A DNA stretch of 64,000 nt from Saprospiraceae bacterium. GTDB taxonomy: Bacteria; Bacteroidota; Bacteroidia; Chitinophagales; Saprospiraceae. Shown piece after piece: positions 38,512 to 48,427 of the stretch. The notes under the pieces were generated by a model that was given only the letters and a program-made list of their open reading frames with translations, did no database searches and was not told the origin of the DNA. Every line of letters begins with the position of its first letter. The first letter of the stretch is position 1. The stretch covers positions 1 to 64,000 of the forward strand of contig BQJU01000013.1 of assembly GCA_021604865.1 (NCBI GenBank), in the 5' to 3' direction. The position numbers were made by a program, and so were the translations under genes.

Positions 38512-39456
38512 TTAAAGAATATTTTTCAAGATTTCGGATTTATCAACTTTTGAAGGAAGTTGCCCGAAATGGCCAAGTTTTAATTCAGCCATATTGCGCC
38601 CTGCTTTTGCACACGGCAAAGGCCCAAAACCATCAAGCCAAGCGGTCAGATAACCAGACCAGAAAGCATCACCAGCCCCCGTCGTATCCTTTACTTCTAT
38701 TTTTCGAGCTTCCAAAGAGAAACGTTCTTTTGTATTGGCTACAAAACACCCTTTATCGCCAAGCGTCACACATACTTCCGTTGCCCCGAGGGCCAAAAAA
38801 TGATCAACAGCCTGAGTCGGATCGGCAAGGGGACTATTGTAAAGGCGCTCCCAGTCAACTTCACTTACTTTCACGATGGCTCCCAATGCACAATAAGCTG
38901 CAATCAAAGCCTGGGCTTCAGCCTGGTCCGGCCAGATTTTTGACGCGTAGTTGATATCAATGCTCAATTGGCAGCCACTAGCCGAGGCCTTTCTAGCAGC
39001 GTGCATGATACTGGATTTTGCTGGCTCATGGCTCAGCCCAAAACAAGTGGTATGAAATAAACTAAGTTCCTCAAATATGTTTGCAGGAAATTGAGCCTCA
39101 TTAATCTCAAAATCGGCAGCTCTGTAGGGTTGAAAGTTGGAGACTGTTTTGGAGCGGGTCACAAGAATTAAACTTGTAGGCACATTTACCTTCAATAATT
39201 GCCTGCAATCTACCCCAGTATCCTCAACAAGTTGGTATAAATACTGCCCCAAATCATCATTGCCAACTGATGCTACCAATTTAGTCCGATTGCCCAGTCG
39301 GGACATATTCATACATAAATTTGCCGGGCTGCCACCTGCCAAACGTTTAAAATTGGACACATCATCCAGGTTTTCTGCAAAATCTGTACTAATAAAATCA
39401 ATTAACAACTCTCCTGCACAAAGAATGTCGTAGCTTCGTTTTCGTCTTGCTGTCAT
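38512..39456 (-). CDS. PfkB-family sugar kinase (fructokinase-like)
   Basis: The 314-residue protein shows the ribokinase fold: GELLIDFISTDF near 16-27, RLAGGSPANLCMNMSRLG near 38-55, and the C-terminal signature TTGAGDAFWSGYLTAWL with the catalytic Asp in GAGDAF. FKRLAGGSPAN is typical of fructokinases, so fructose is the likely substrate, but ribokinase-like sugars cannot be excluded. It converges on the CNNM gene with a 3-bp gap and is divergent from glpD; the two genes may use opposite promoters in a 159-bp space. Confidence 0.9.
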   Translation of the reverse strand: MTARRKRSYDILCAGELLIDFISTDFAENLDDVSNFKRLAGGSPANLCMNMSRLGNRTKLVASVGNDDLGQYLYQLVEDTGVDCRQLLKVNVPTSLILVTRSKTVSNFQPYRAADFEINEAQFPANIFEELSLFHTTCFGLSHEPAKSSIMHAARKASASGCQLSIDINYASKIWPDQAEAQALIAAYCALGAIVKVSEVDWERLYNSPLADPTQAVDHFLALGATEVCVTLGDKGCFVANTKERFSLEARKIEVKDTTGAGDAFWSGYLTAWLDGFGPLPCAKAGRNMAELKLGHFGQLPSKVDKSEILKNIL

Positions 39457-39506
39457 TTCAAAATAAGGGTTTAGAGCATTTTTAAAACTTGATGATGAAA
39501 AAAAAC

Positions 39507-39537
39507 TTGTTCTCTAGTCGGACTTATTGTAATTTTG
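39507..39537 (+). promoter_or_regulatory. Promoter of glpD
   Basis: TTG at 39507-39509 and TAATTTTG at 39530-39537 are 20 bp apart, matching the Bacteroidota pattern. The leader to the ATG at 39616 is about 72 nt. Confidence 0.65.
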
Positions 39538-39615
39538 ACACAAAGCGAATTAATTAGAGTGACTTACAGAAGTAAATAGCACTAATAATATTGAACACAA
39601 TTTTGCTAAAATACT

Positions 39616-41265
39616 ATGAATTTTCTTTCCAGCTTAAATCGCGCTCAAATAATCCGGCAACTTTCCACGGATCATTTTGATCTGACCATAATTGGCGGAG
39701 GTATTACCGGTGCAGGCATTGCACTGGATGCAGCCTCACGTGGCTTAAAAGTGGCGTTGGTGGAAAAGAAAGATTTTGCCTCAGGCACCAGCAGTAAGTC
39801 TACCAAACTGATACATGGAGGCCTACGTTATCTCAAACAACTCGAGATAGGTTTGGTGCGGGAAGTGGGCCAAGAGCGGGCAATTGTACACAAAATAGCT
39901 CCTCATCTGGTCGTTCCTGAAAAAATGTTGCTGCCCTTAATTAAAGAAGGCAGCTATGGAGAATTGGGCACCTCTTTTGGGTTATGGGTGTACGATATTT
40001 TGGCAGGTGTGGAAGGTGATGACAAACGCAAGATGCTGTCAAGAGAGGAAACCCTGACCAAGGAACCATTACTAAAAAAAGACATCGTCACGGGTGGCGG
40101 TTTTTATGCCGAATACCGAACAGATGATGCGCGCTTAACCATTGAAAATATAAAAACAGCCAATCAATTTGGCGCAATTTGTATCAATTATGTGGAAGCG
40201 AGTGATTTTGAATACAATGATGAACATCAAATTGAAGGGGTAAAGTGTATCGACAGGAATGCTGAAAAATCCTTTATTATACGGTCCAAACACGTTATTA
40301 GTGCAGCAGGTCCCTGGGTAGACAATCTCCGCAAGGTCGATCATTCTTTGGAGGGCAAACACCTTTTTCTTTCCAAAGGTGTTCATATTGTGGTTCCTCA
40401 TGCAAGATTTCCAGTGCACCAGGCCGTCTATTTTGACGTGCCGGATGGCCGGATGATTTTTGCCATTCCACGAAACCGGGTAACGTATATTGGCACAACA
40501 GATACGCCGTATAAAGGCGATATCAACAATATTCCAGTTTATCGGGAAGATGTTGATTATCTTTTGAATGCAGCCAATAATATGTTCCCTACTATCATGC
40601 TCACCATTGAGGATGTAGAATCCAGCTGGGCGGGTTTGCGACCGCTCATCCATGAAGAAGGAAAATCTGCGTCCGAAATGTCGAGAAAAGATGAGTTGTT
40701 CATTTCAGATAGTGGTTTGATTTCAATAGCTGGAGGCAAGTTAACCGGATTTCGTAAGATGGCTGAAAGAGTTGTTGATGTAGTTGCCAAAAAAACGGAT
40801 CAGCCGCTTAAAAGAAATCGCACGGAGGATATCCCCTTGACCGGAGGTATTTTCGCAGATGCAGAAGCCGTTGAAAAATACCGTAGCCATTTGGCTGAAC
40901 AAATCAAACAATTAGGTTTAACGGACTATCACGCCAAATATCTAGTAGGGAATTACGGAAAACAATCCGAAGAAATCCTCCTAAAGATGAAAGACTTTCC
41001 CGAAGAGCCACTAGTAGCTCTGGCCAGGGCAGAAGCCTGGTACAGCATTCAAAATGAGTTGGTGCTGACCCTCATGGATTTTTTTGTGCGTAGAACGGGC
41101 CGGTTATATTTTGACCTGCCAAGTATTGAGCCTATTAAATCAATTATACTCAACGATTTTAAAAACTATTTTCAATGGGATGAGAACCGTCTTCTGGAAG
41201 AACAAAAAGTGCTGGAAGATGCGATTCGGGAAACTTCTACATTCCAACCCTCAACTGGGGGATAA
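39616..41265 (+). CDS. glpD: Glycerol-3-phosphate dehydrogenase/oxidase (FAD)
   Basis: The 549-residue protein has the N-terminal FAD Rossmann motif DLTIIGGGITGAGIALDAASRG at about 22-43, SSKSTKLIHGGLRYL near 60-75, RPLIHEEGK and SGLISIAGGKLTGFRKMA, with the C-terminal DAO-C domain (about 420-540). It oxidises sn-glycerol 3-phosphate to DHAP at the inner membrane and passes electrons to quinone (or oxygen in oxidase variants). No glpK or glpF is near. The downstream GH31 gene is 89 bp away on the same strand. Confidence 0.96.
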   Translation: MNFLSSLNRAQIIRQLSTDHFDLTIIGGGITGAGIALDAASRGLKVALVEKKDFASGTSSKSTKLIHGGLRYLKQLEIGLVREVGQERAIVHKIAPHLVVPEKMLLPLIKEGSYGELGTSFGLWVYDILAGVEGDDKRKMLSREETLTKEPLLKKDIVTGGGFYAEYRTDDARLTIENIKTANQFGAICINYVEASDFEYNDEHQIEGVKCIDRNAEKSFIIRSKHVISAAGPWVDNLRKVDHSLEGKHLFLSKGVHIVVPHARFPVHQAVYFDVPDGRMIFAIPRNRVTYIGTTDTPYKGDINNIPVYREDVDYLLNAANNMFPTIMLTIEDVESSWAGLRPLIHEEGKSASEMSRKDELFISDSGLISIAGGKLTGFRKMAERVVDVVAKKTDQPLKRNRTEDIPLTGGIFADAEAVEKYRSHLAEQIKQLGLTDYHAKYLVGNYGKQSEEILLKMKDFPEEPLVALARAEAWYSIQNELVLTLMDFFVRRTGRLYFDLPSIEPIKSIILNDFKNYFQWDENRLLEEQKVLEDAIRETSTFQPSTGG

Positions 41266-41354
41266 CTACCTATGAGCATGTTTACAACTCATGCTCTGAC
41301 CAGCGTACCATTCTTACGCTTAAAAATATCCAATATTAACGGAAATCTTTTGAT

Positions 41355-43898
41355 ATGGAACAAGACAATCAATCAGTTTCAGAACAAACTACCTCCAATG
41401 GTAATGGAATTCCACGACCTGGAATTGTTCACATTGATGAAACCCCAAGTGGGGTCCGGCACCAGGATGTACAATATAGTTTTATACCCAATACTATTAT
41501 TGAATCTTACCAAGAAGAAGATGCTTCGATCATTTATCGATGCCAGAATGGGATCGCACTGAAGGTTCAGGTGGTTTCCAGGTGGGTCTTCCGGTTTCGC
41601 TATGCCTTGGAGGGAGAATTTCTGGAAGACTTCTCCTATGCCCTGGTAGATCATTGGCGAGATCCCTTTCCCAAATTTACCATTGGTGGCAATGAGGAGG
41701 CCTATTTTATCAATACCGGAGTGATTTGCTGCTATATTGACAAAAAAGATTTGCGCGTAAAAATCGTAGATGCTCAGGATCAGCAAATTATCAATGAAGA
41801 TGCCGAGCCTTTCTTTGCGAGTTCAACGATTATGCGTGGCCTGGATGAAATCCGGCTTACCAAAAAAGCACAATATGAGGAAGTTTACTTTGGTTTGGGC
41901 GACAAAAGTTGCAACCTCAACCTACGGGGTCAAAAACTAAAAAACTGGAATACAGACAGCTTCAGCTTTTCTAAGGATACGGATCCACTTTATCGGAGTA
42001 TCCCCTTTTATTACGGTTTACAAAACGGAAAAGCTTACGGCATTTTTCTACACAATACCTGGCGCACACATTTTGATTTTGACAGCCAGCAAAATGGTCA
42101 GACCAGTTTTTATGCAGAGGGTGGAGAAATGGATTATTTCTTCATTTATGGAAGCAGTCTATTGGATGTGGCCAGTGAATACACTCATTTAACCGGAAAA
42201 CCGGAACTTCCGCCGCTCTGGGCACTTGGCTTCCACCAATGTCGCTGGAGCTATTATCCCGAGAGCCGGGTCAGGGAAGTCGCAGCTGAATTCAGGGAAA
42301 GACAGATCCCTTGTGATGCCATTTATCTCGACATTGATTATATGAACGGCTATCGTTGTTTCACCTGGAACAAGTCCTATTTTCCCGACCCACCCAAAAT
42401 GATTGCCGATCTGGCAGAAAAAGGTTTTCAAACGGTAGTGATGATTGATCCGGGTATCCGGGTAGATGAGAACTATGAGGTCTATAAAGAAGGCATAGAA
42501 AAGGATTTATTTTGTCGGAGAACTTCAGGTGAAGTCATGAAGGGCCCCGTTTGGCCATCGGTTTGTGCTTTTCCTGATTTCACCAATCCTGCAACAAGGG
42601 CATGGTGGCAACAACTTTACAGGGGCTTGTATTTGGAAGATGGCGTTAGTGGTTTTTGGAATGACATGAACGAGCCGGCCATTTTCAAAATCCACCACAT
42701 GACCTTTCCCGATAATGTATTGCACGATTTTGATGGGTTGCGGGGAGATCATCGCAAAGCGCATAATATTTACGGGCAGCAAATGGCACGCAGCACCTTT
42801 GGGGGGCTTAAGGTCTTACAACCGGAGAAGCGTCCATTTTTACTTACCCGGGCCAGTTTTTCCGGTGGACAAAGATTTGCTTCTGTCTGGACCGGTGATA
42901 ATATTGCCAGTTGGGAACATTTACGCTTGGCCAATATTCAATGCCAACGGCTGAGTATTAGTGGTTTTTCATTTGTGGGTACTGATATTGGCGGATTTGT
43001 TGACATGCCGGATGGCGAATTGTTTGTACGCTGGTTGCAATTAGCGGCTTTCCATCCACTTTACCGGGTGCATTCCATGGGTAATAATACCGATGGTGCT
43101 GCCGAAGCAGATGCAGATGCAGTACAGGAAGCCGAAACCAGTAATCGTATGGATCAGGAGCCTTGGGCATTTGGTGAACCCTATACTGAACTGGCCAAAG
43201 TAGCCATTTCTTTTCGTTATAAATTGCTGCCTTATTTATATACCGCCTTTCGGCAATACGTTACCCATGGCATTCCGGTACTCAAACCACTATCTTTTGT
43301 GGCGGAGTCCGATCCTGAAGCGTTAAAACGAGAGGAGGAATTTATGGTAGGTGATGCTCTTTTGGTAAGTCCGGTACTTGAAACAGGCATCAAGGAGCAA
43401 CAAGTCTATTTACCCGCCGGAGTTTGGCTGAATTATTACGAAGGTACTATTTATGAAGGTGGCCAATTTATTACCAGTCAGCTACAGGATGACCGACTAC
43501 CGATTTTTGTAAAAGCTGGTGCCGTAATCCCCAATTTTCCGGTAATGCAATACAGTTCGGAAAAAACGGTTACTACACCAACACTCAGGGTCTATTCCGG
43601 CACCCGGGAGGCTAGTCCGTTTTACGAAGACGCAGGTGAAGGGTACGGCTATCAAAATGGAGGATACCGTCTCCGCAATTTCCAAACGACCCATTCTGGT
43701 GACCAATTATCCATAGTCCAGGAATTAGAAGGCCGGTACAACTCTCCAATCGAGGCTTTCCAAATAGAAGTTTTTGGCTTGGATTTTGTTCCTGGAAAGG
43801 TTACAATTAATGGCGCTATGATCCCATTTGAAATTAATGAACATCAAATATCCTTCCAGGCAAGTGGTCGTTTTGATCAAATCAGAATTGAAGCATAG
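41355..43898 (+). CDS. GH31 family alpha-glucosidase
   Basis: The 847-residue protein has an N-terminal beta-sandwich (about 30-290) and a TIM barrel (290-640) with the GH31 nucleophile in WNDMNEP (Asp about 437) and the acid/base in WTGDN (Asp about 515), plus WALGFHQCRWSYYPE and PLYRVHS. It should remove terminal alpha-linked glucose. No signal peptide is seen, so it is cytoplasmic, which fits degradation of imported malto-oligosaccharides. It has no susCD or other amylase genes near. A bidirectional terminator follows. Confidence 0.95.
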   Translation: MEQDNQSVSEQTTSNGNGIPRPGIVHIDETPSGVRHQDVQYSFIPNTIIESYQEEDASIIYRCQNGIALKVQVVSRWVFRFRYALEGEFLEDFSYALVDHWRDPFPKFTIGGNEEAYFINTGVICCYIDKKDLRVKIVDAQDQQIINEDAEPFFASSTIMRGLDEIRLTKKAQYEEVYFGLGDKSCNLNLRGQKLKNWNTDSFSFSKDTDPLYRSIPFYYGLQNGKAYGIFLHNTWRTHFDFDSQQNGQTSFYAEGGEMDYFFIYGSSLLDVASEYTHLTGKPELPPLWALGFHQCRWSYYPESRVREVAAEFRERQIPCDAIYLDIDYMNGYRCFTWNKSYFPDPPKMIADLAEKGFQTVVMIDPGIRVDENYEVYKEGIEKDLFCRRTSGEVMKGPVWPSVCAFPDFTNPATRAWWQQLYRGLYLEDGVSGFWNDMNEPAIFKIHHMTFPDNVLHDFDGLRGDHRKAHNIYGQQMARSTFGGLKVLQPEKRPFLLTRASFSGGQRFASVWTGDNIASWEHLRLANIQCQRLSISGFSFVGTDIGGFVDMPDGELFVRWLQLAAFHPLYRVHSMGNNTDGAAEADADAVQEAETSNRMDQEPWAFGEPYTELAKVAISFRYKLLPYLYTAFRQYVTHGIPVLKPLSFVAESDPEALKREEEFMVGDALLVSPVLETGIKEQQVYLPAGVWLNYYEGTIYEGGQFITSQLQDDRLPIFVKAGAVIPNFPVMQYSSEKTVTTPTLRVYSGTREASPFYEDAGEGYGYQNGGYRLRNFQTTHSGDQLSIVQELEGRYNSPIEAFQIEVFGLDFVPGKVTINGAMIPFEINEHQISFQASGRFDQIRIEA

Positions 43899-43906
43899 GT
43901 CACGAT

Positions 43907-43947
43907 AAAAAAAGGGGTGAAATCGAATGATTTCACCCCTTTTTTTT
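43907..43947. terminator. Bidirectional rho-independent terminator
   Basis: AAAAAAAGGGGTGAAATC (43907-43924) pairs with GATTTCACCCC plus a T8 run (43929-43947) around a 4-nt loop. It lies 8 bp after the GH31 stop and 14 bp from the convergent TPR gene's stop and fits both directions. Confidence 0.92.
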
Positions 43948-43961
43948 CACATTTTAACCCC

Positions 43962-45287
43962 TTATTTGTAATAGGACGTTTCGTTCGTTCCACCACCCTG
44001 AACGTTTTCAAGACGCTTCTTAAATTCAGAAGAAGTCTCCAAATCGTCCTTACGGGCAAAAATTTCCTTCAGGGCGATCAGGGTATTTACGTCATTCGGG
44101 TCTAACTTTTCCGCTCTTTTAAAGAAGGGAAGTGCTTTATCGAATTCTGCCATAGCCTCATTCTTAAGATCTTCAACCTGCTTTAACTCTGCTTTGGAAA
44201 AACCTGTGATAGAATTCATTTTCACAATTAAAGCCGCAGCTTTATTGTAGTATAATGCACCAACACTGTAAAGGGCATCAAAGTAATTTTCGTCTTTTGC
44301 CAAGGCCTTATTATGAGCCTCCATAGACTTCTGAAAATACTCATTTGCTTTTTCCGTATTGCCGGCTTCAGCTTCCTTCTGATATAGGTTATCATATACA
44401 CTACCTAAGGTGGTGTATAAAGAAAGGTTATTTGGTTCCTTATCAATGGCCATGTTGATTTTCTCGATCAACACATCCAACTTCTGTTCGGCTAGAAAGT
44501 AATTGATTTCTGCAAAAAGCAGCGATACATTATCCGGGAATTTCTTTCTACCCTGCTCCAGGTATTTGTAAGCAGCAGCACGGTCATCCTTTTCATGGAT
44601 GGTGTATAATTCTTCGTAAATTTCAGGTTCTTCGTAACCAGCTTTATAGAGCTCTTCGAAATACATTTTAGCCTTTTCCGGTTTGTTAGCCCGCATGGCT
44701 AGCAGACCATTGGTATGCATTTGTCTGTTCACATCCTCTTCTGAGGCCAATTTGCTGTCTTCATCATTTGCCTTCAGAATCTTGTGTGCTTCCAGTACAG
44801 CCTCAAAATTGACAAAAGACCCCTCATAGTTACCATCCTGATTTTCATAATACCCCATATTATAGAGGTTCTCCTGATTTTCTTTAATACCTGTCAGTGC
44901 TTTACTGGTTTCATATTTTTTCTCAGCCAGCTCCAGTGCTTTTTTGTAGGATTCGAAGGCGACAATTGCAGGATTGTCCACCTTGGGAAGTCCTTCAGCT
45001 AGGCCAGCAAGACTCTCCGTTCCTTTGGCGATAGAAATTTGAGTAGCGATTTCATCGTAAATTTTCCCTCTGGATTCCCAGGCTTTAGACATCGCAGCGA
45101 TTTCAGCATCCTGAATAGCGATATCTATATTTTCCAAAGCAGAAGAAAGTTTCTCTTTATCTTGAGTATTGCCTTTGAAGAGACCATAGTCTCTATCTGC
45201 TGTCCTCAAGGCCTTTTTCCCTTCTTGGGCAAAGCTAGTTCCAGAAATTAAAGCAATTGCTACAAAAGCAAGAAATAATCGTTTCAT
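43962..45287 (-). CDS. Exported tetratricopeptide-repeat protein
   Basis: I start at ATG 45285-45287, giving a clean signal peptide MKRLFLAFVAIALISGTSFAQ; a longer frame from 45395 would include the promoter. The 441-residue product is almost wholly TPR-like helical pairs (NPAIVAFESYKKALELAEKK, GNYEGSFVNFEAVLEAHKI, DPNDVNTLIALKEIFARKDD). It should act as a periplasmic scaffold; no enzyme domain is seen. The gene lies immediately after gyrA but with its own -7 element in the short gap. Confidence 0.88.
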   Translation of the reverse strand: MKRLFLAFVAIALISGTSFAQEGKKALRTADRDYGLFKGNTQDKEKLSSALENIDIAIQDAEIAAMSKAWESRGKIYDEIATQISIAKGTESLAGLAEGLPKVDNPAIVAFESYKKALELAEKKYETSKALTGIKENQENLYNMGYYENQDGNYEGSFVNFEAVLEAHKILKANDEDSKLASEEDVNRQMHTNGLLAMRANKPEKAKMYFEELYKAGYEEPEIYEELYTIHEKDDRAAAYKYLEQGRKKFPDNVSLLFAEINYFLAEQKLDVLIEKINMAIDKEPNNLSLYTTLGSVYDNLYQKEAEAGNTEKANEYFQKSMEAHNKALAKDENYFDALYSVGALYYNKAAALIVKMNSITGFSKAELKQVEDLKNEAMAEFDKALPFFKRAEKLDPNDVNTLIALKEIFARKDDLETSSEFKKRLENVQGGGTNETSYYK

Positions 45288-45348
45288 AATTCGCGTGTTA
45301 AGTGTGTTGTAGTGATTAAAACTATGGTTTTGACGAATTTTCATACCA

Positions 45349-45356
45349 CAAAGGTA
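45349..45356 (-). promoter_or_regulatory. -7 promoter element of the TPR protein gene
   Basis: The minus strand reads TACCTTTG (TAnnTTTG), 42 bp after the gyrA stop and 61 bp before the chosen start at 45287. It supports that start over the upstream ATG at 45395. Confidence 0.55.
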
Positions 45357-45397
45357 TTTCCAAAAAGTTAAAATACCCTTATTTTTTGTTAACAACT

Positions 45398-48004
45398 TTA
45401 TTCTTCCTCCCCTCCTTTGTCTCCTGCATCCTCAATTACTGCGTCTTCAATTGTTGCCGATTCATCCTCTTCAGAATGTGGTACAACCGCTAAATCTGCA
45501 ATTTCATCTTCGTCATTCAGGCGAATAACTTTAACGCCTTGCGTTGCTCTGCCCATGACTCTGATTTCATCAATTGGCATACGAATTACAATTCCGAAGC
45601 GACTAGTAATCATCAAGTCATCTTCTTGCCTTACAGCCTTGATAGCAAACAAGGCGCCTGTTTTATTGGTCACCTGCATAGTACGCACACCCTTACCTCC
45701 ACGGTTAGTCAATCGGTAATCATCAAACTGGGAACGTTTACCCAGGCCTTTTTCCGAAATCACCAAAATCGTAACCTCTTTATCTTCCGAATCGATACAA
45801 ACCATGCCAACGACCAGGTCTCCTTTTTTCTTGATAGAAATCCCCCGGACTCCAGCAGCAGTACGGCCCATAGACCGGACTTTACTTTCGTTGAAACGAA
45901 TGGCATTACCACTACGGGAAGCGATAAATATTTCATTTTTCCCGTTGGTCAGTTTGGCTTCCAGCAATTGATCATTTTCATTGACATTGATGGCGATAAT
46001 ACCACCGACCCGTGGGCGGGAAAAGGCTTGTACCGGGGTCTTTTTGATAATGCCCTGCCGTGTACAGAACATAATAAAGTGATTCTCAAGGAATTCACTA
46101 TCCGTCAGGTCTTTTATGTTGATGTAAGCCCTTACTTTGTCATCCTTCGGAATCGACAATATGTTTTGGATAACCCGGCCGCTGGAAGTTTTATTCGCCT
46201 CCGGTATTTCATACACCCGCAACCAATAACATTTCCCTTGCTCGGTAAAGAGCAACAGATAATTATGATTAGTAGCGATAAAGAGATGTTCTATAAAATC
46301 TTCATCTCTGGTCTTGGAGCCTAAAGAGCCCCGGCCTCCCCTACTTTGGGTGCGATATTCCGAAACAGGTGTGCGCTTGATATACCCAAGGTGGGATATG
46401 GTCACTACTACTTCTTCATCTTCAATCAGGTCTTCAATGGAAATATCCCCATCGGAGTAATTGATCTCAGTCCTGCGGGCGTCACCGTATTTCTCTTTGA
46501 TTTCAAGGAGCTCTTCCTTAACAATTTCCCGTTGAAGTTCTTCACTGGCCAGGATGGCACGATAATGGTTGATCCGTTCCTGAATCTCATCGTATTCCTT
46601 ACGAATACTGTCCCGTTCCAGTCCGGTCAGTTTTTGCAACCGCATATCCAGGATAGCCTTGGCTTGTTCCTCTGATAATACGTTGTCTTCCAATACCTGA
46701 TAATCGTCTGTTTGTCCAAATTTGATCAGGTCCCGGAATTTTGTCCAAAAAGCATCTTTATCATCAATAAAATCGCCACGCATCAAAGCTTTTCTGGCTT
46801 CTTCAGGATTGGCTGAGGCACGTATCAAACTAATGACCTGATCAAGATAATCCAATGCGATGAGTAAACCGATCAGGATGTGCGCCCGGCTTAAGGCTTT
46901 GCGCAAATCAAATTTGGTCCGTCTAACGATTACCTCCAAGCGGAATTTCACAAATTCCTCAATCATATCTTTCAGATTGAGAATGCGAGGCCGCCCATTG
47001 ACCAGTGCTACGTTATTGACACCAAAGGAAGATTGTAAAGGCGTATATTTATACAGCTTGCTGAGCACCACACTGGCCATAGCATCGCGCTTGACCTCCA
47101 CAACTATCCGCAGACCATTACGATCTGATTCGTCACGCAAATCACTGATGCCTTCGACTTTCTTCTCATTCACCAGATCAGCAATCTTGGCAACCAGGGA
47201 AGCTTTATTAACCTGATAGGGAATTTCCGAAATAATGATCGTTTCCCGGCTTCCATTATCGATGATATCGGCCTTACCGCGCAAGACGACCTTTCCTCTT
47301 CCCGTTTCAAATGCATCCTGAACCCCCTGATATCCAAAAATGATACCGCCGGTAGGAAAATCCGGGGCAGTGATGAATTCCATCAGTTCCGGAATCGTAA
47401 TTTCAGGATTGTCAACGGTTGCTACAATACCATTTATCACTTCAGTGAGGTTGTGGGGCAACATATTGGTCGCCATACCCACAGCAATACCCGATGCGCC
47501 ATTGATAAGCAGATTGGGCAATCGGGCAGGCAAAACGGTAGGTTCTTCCAGCGAATCATCAAAGTTGAGTGCAAAGTCGACCGTATCTTTGTTGATATCC
47601 GCCAACATTTCATCACTAATGCGTTGCAACCTAGCTTCGGTATAACGCATGGCCGCCGGGCTATCGCCGTCCATTGATCCGAAGTTTCCCTGGCCGTCTA
47701 CCAGTGGATATCGCAAAGACCAATCCTGGGCCATCCGCACCATGGTATCATATACTGAAGAATCACCATGAGGGTGATATTTACCCAGTACTTCACCAAC
47801 AATACGAGCCGATTTCTTATGCGACTTTCCATAAGTCAGTCCCAAACCTGACATTCCATACAAAACCCTACGGTGAACCGGCTTTAAACCGTCTCTCACA
47901 TCAGGTAATGCACGTGAAACAATCACCGACATTGAATAATCAATGTAGGCTGATTTCATCTGATCCTCAATATTAATGGGAATAATTCTTTGACTCGGAG
48001 CCAT
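45398..48004 (-). CDS. gyrA: DNA gyrase subunit A
   Basis: The 868-residue protein has the winged-helix/tower core with catalytic Tyr121 in [10 protein letters not shown] and the C-terminal six-bladed DNA-wrapping domain (about 510-820). The GyrA-box appears as QSRGGRG, which separates it from ParC. In the quinolone-determining region, [11 protein letters not shown] has Ser82 and Asp86 at the E. coli Ser83/Asp87 positions, the quinolone-sensitive residues. The acidic tail ([24 protein letters not shown]) is typical. gyrB is not in the window. It introduces negative supercoils in DNA. Confidence 0.98.
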   Translation of the reverse strand: MAPSQRIIPINIEDQMKSAYIDYSMSVIVSRALPDVRDGLKPVHRRVLYGMSGLGLTYGKSHKKSARIVGEVLGKYHPHGDSSVYDTMVRMAQDWSLRYPLVDGQGNFGSMDGDSPAAMRYTEARLQRISDEMLADINKDTVDFALNFDDSLEEPTVLPARLPNLLINGASGIAVGMATNMLPHNLTEVINGIVATVDNPEITIPELMEFITAPDFPTGGIIFGYQGVQDAFETGRGKVVLRGKADIIDNGSRETIIISEIPYQVNKASLVAKIADLVNEKKVEGISDLRDESDRNGLRIVVEVKRDAMASVVLSKLYKYTPLQSSFGVNNVALVNGRPRILNLKDMIEEFVKFRLEVIVRRTKFDLRKALSRAHILIGLLIALDYLDQVISLIRASANPEEARKALMRGDFIDDKDAFWTKFRDLIKFGQTDDYQVLEDNVLSEEQAKAILDMRLQKLTGLERDSIRKEYDEIQERINHYRAILASEELQREIVKEELLEIKEKYGDARRTEINYSDGDISIEDLIEDEEVVVTISHLGYIKRTPVSEYRTQSRGGRGSLGSKTRDEDFIEHLFIATNHNYLLLFTEQGKCYWLRVYEIPEANKTSSGRVIQNILSIPKDDKVRAYINIKDLTDSEFLENHFIMFCTRQGIIKKTPVQAFSRPRVGGIIAINVNENDQLLEAKLTNGKNEIFIASRSGNAIRFNESKVRSMGRTAAGVRGISIKKKGDLVVGMVCIDSEDKEVTILVISEKGLGKRSQFDDYRLTNRGGKGVRTMQVTNKTGALFAIKAVRQEDDLMITSRFGIVIRMPIDEIRVMGRATQGVKVIRLNDEDEIADLAVVPHSEEDESATIEDAVIEDAGDKGGEEE

Positions 48005-48049
48005 TCACTCAATTTAACTTAGGAAATAATTATTTTCAATCGAAAATGG

Positions 48050-48191
48050 TTCTTTGACAAATCTCGTGATTTTGAGTCAATCAAAAATGTAAATCAACGC
48101 TTCCTTGCACCTCCGCTTTAGCCAACTATGGCGCACGCGGATGGTCTCTTATGCTTCACATTTTAGCTTGACCACGAGATTTGTCAAAGAA
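48050..48191. repeat. Long inverted repeat between gyrA and menG, MITE-like or structured RNA
   Basis: A 19-bp perfect inverted repeat (left arm 48050-48068, TTCTTTGACAAATCTCGTG; right arm 48173-48191) frames 104 bp. The arms continue inward imperfectly: the 20 bases near 48076-48095 match the reverse complement of the 20 bases before the right arm at about 16 of 20. The centre holds CCTCCGCTTTAGCC and GGCGCACGCGG, also partly self-complementary. It lies in the 423-bp gap between the divergent gyrA and menG; the remaining right half (48192-48405) shows nothing clear but the menG promoter. No coding frame runs through it. Confidence 0.75.
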
Positions 48192-48405
48192 GAGAAAAAA
48201 AGCGTTTTTCAAAGACACGCAAAGTTAAGAAAATTTGGCCTAATTTTTCAGTACAAAAAATAATTACTTGCCTTGTTTTGCTGAACTTAAATAGGTTCTC
48301 ATTGTTGAAAAAATCCAAAGTTGAATTTGACGAGAAATATTGCTCTTAAAAGTACCCTATCGACAGAAATATTCCGTCAATTCCAGGATTTCATTTTTGA
48401 CCCTC

Positions 48406-48413
48406 TATATTTG
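48406..48413 (+). promoter_or_regulatory. -7 promoter element of menG-porT
   Basis: TATATTTG matches TAnnTTTG, 14 bp before the ATG at 48428, so the leader is very short. Confidence 0.6.
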
Positions 48414-48427
48414 CAAAAATTTTTAAA

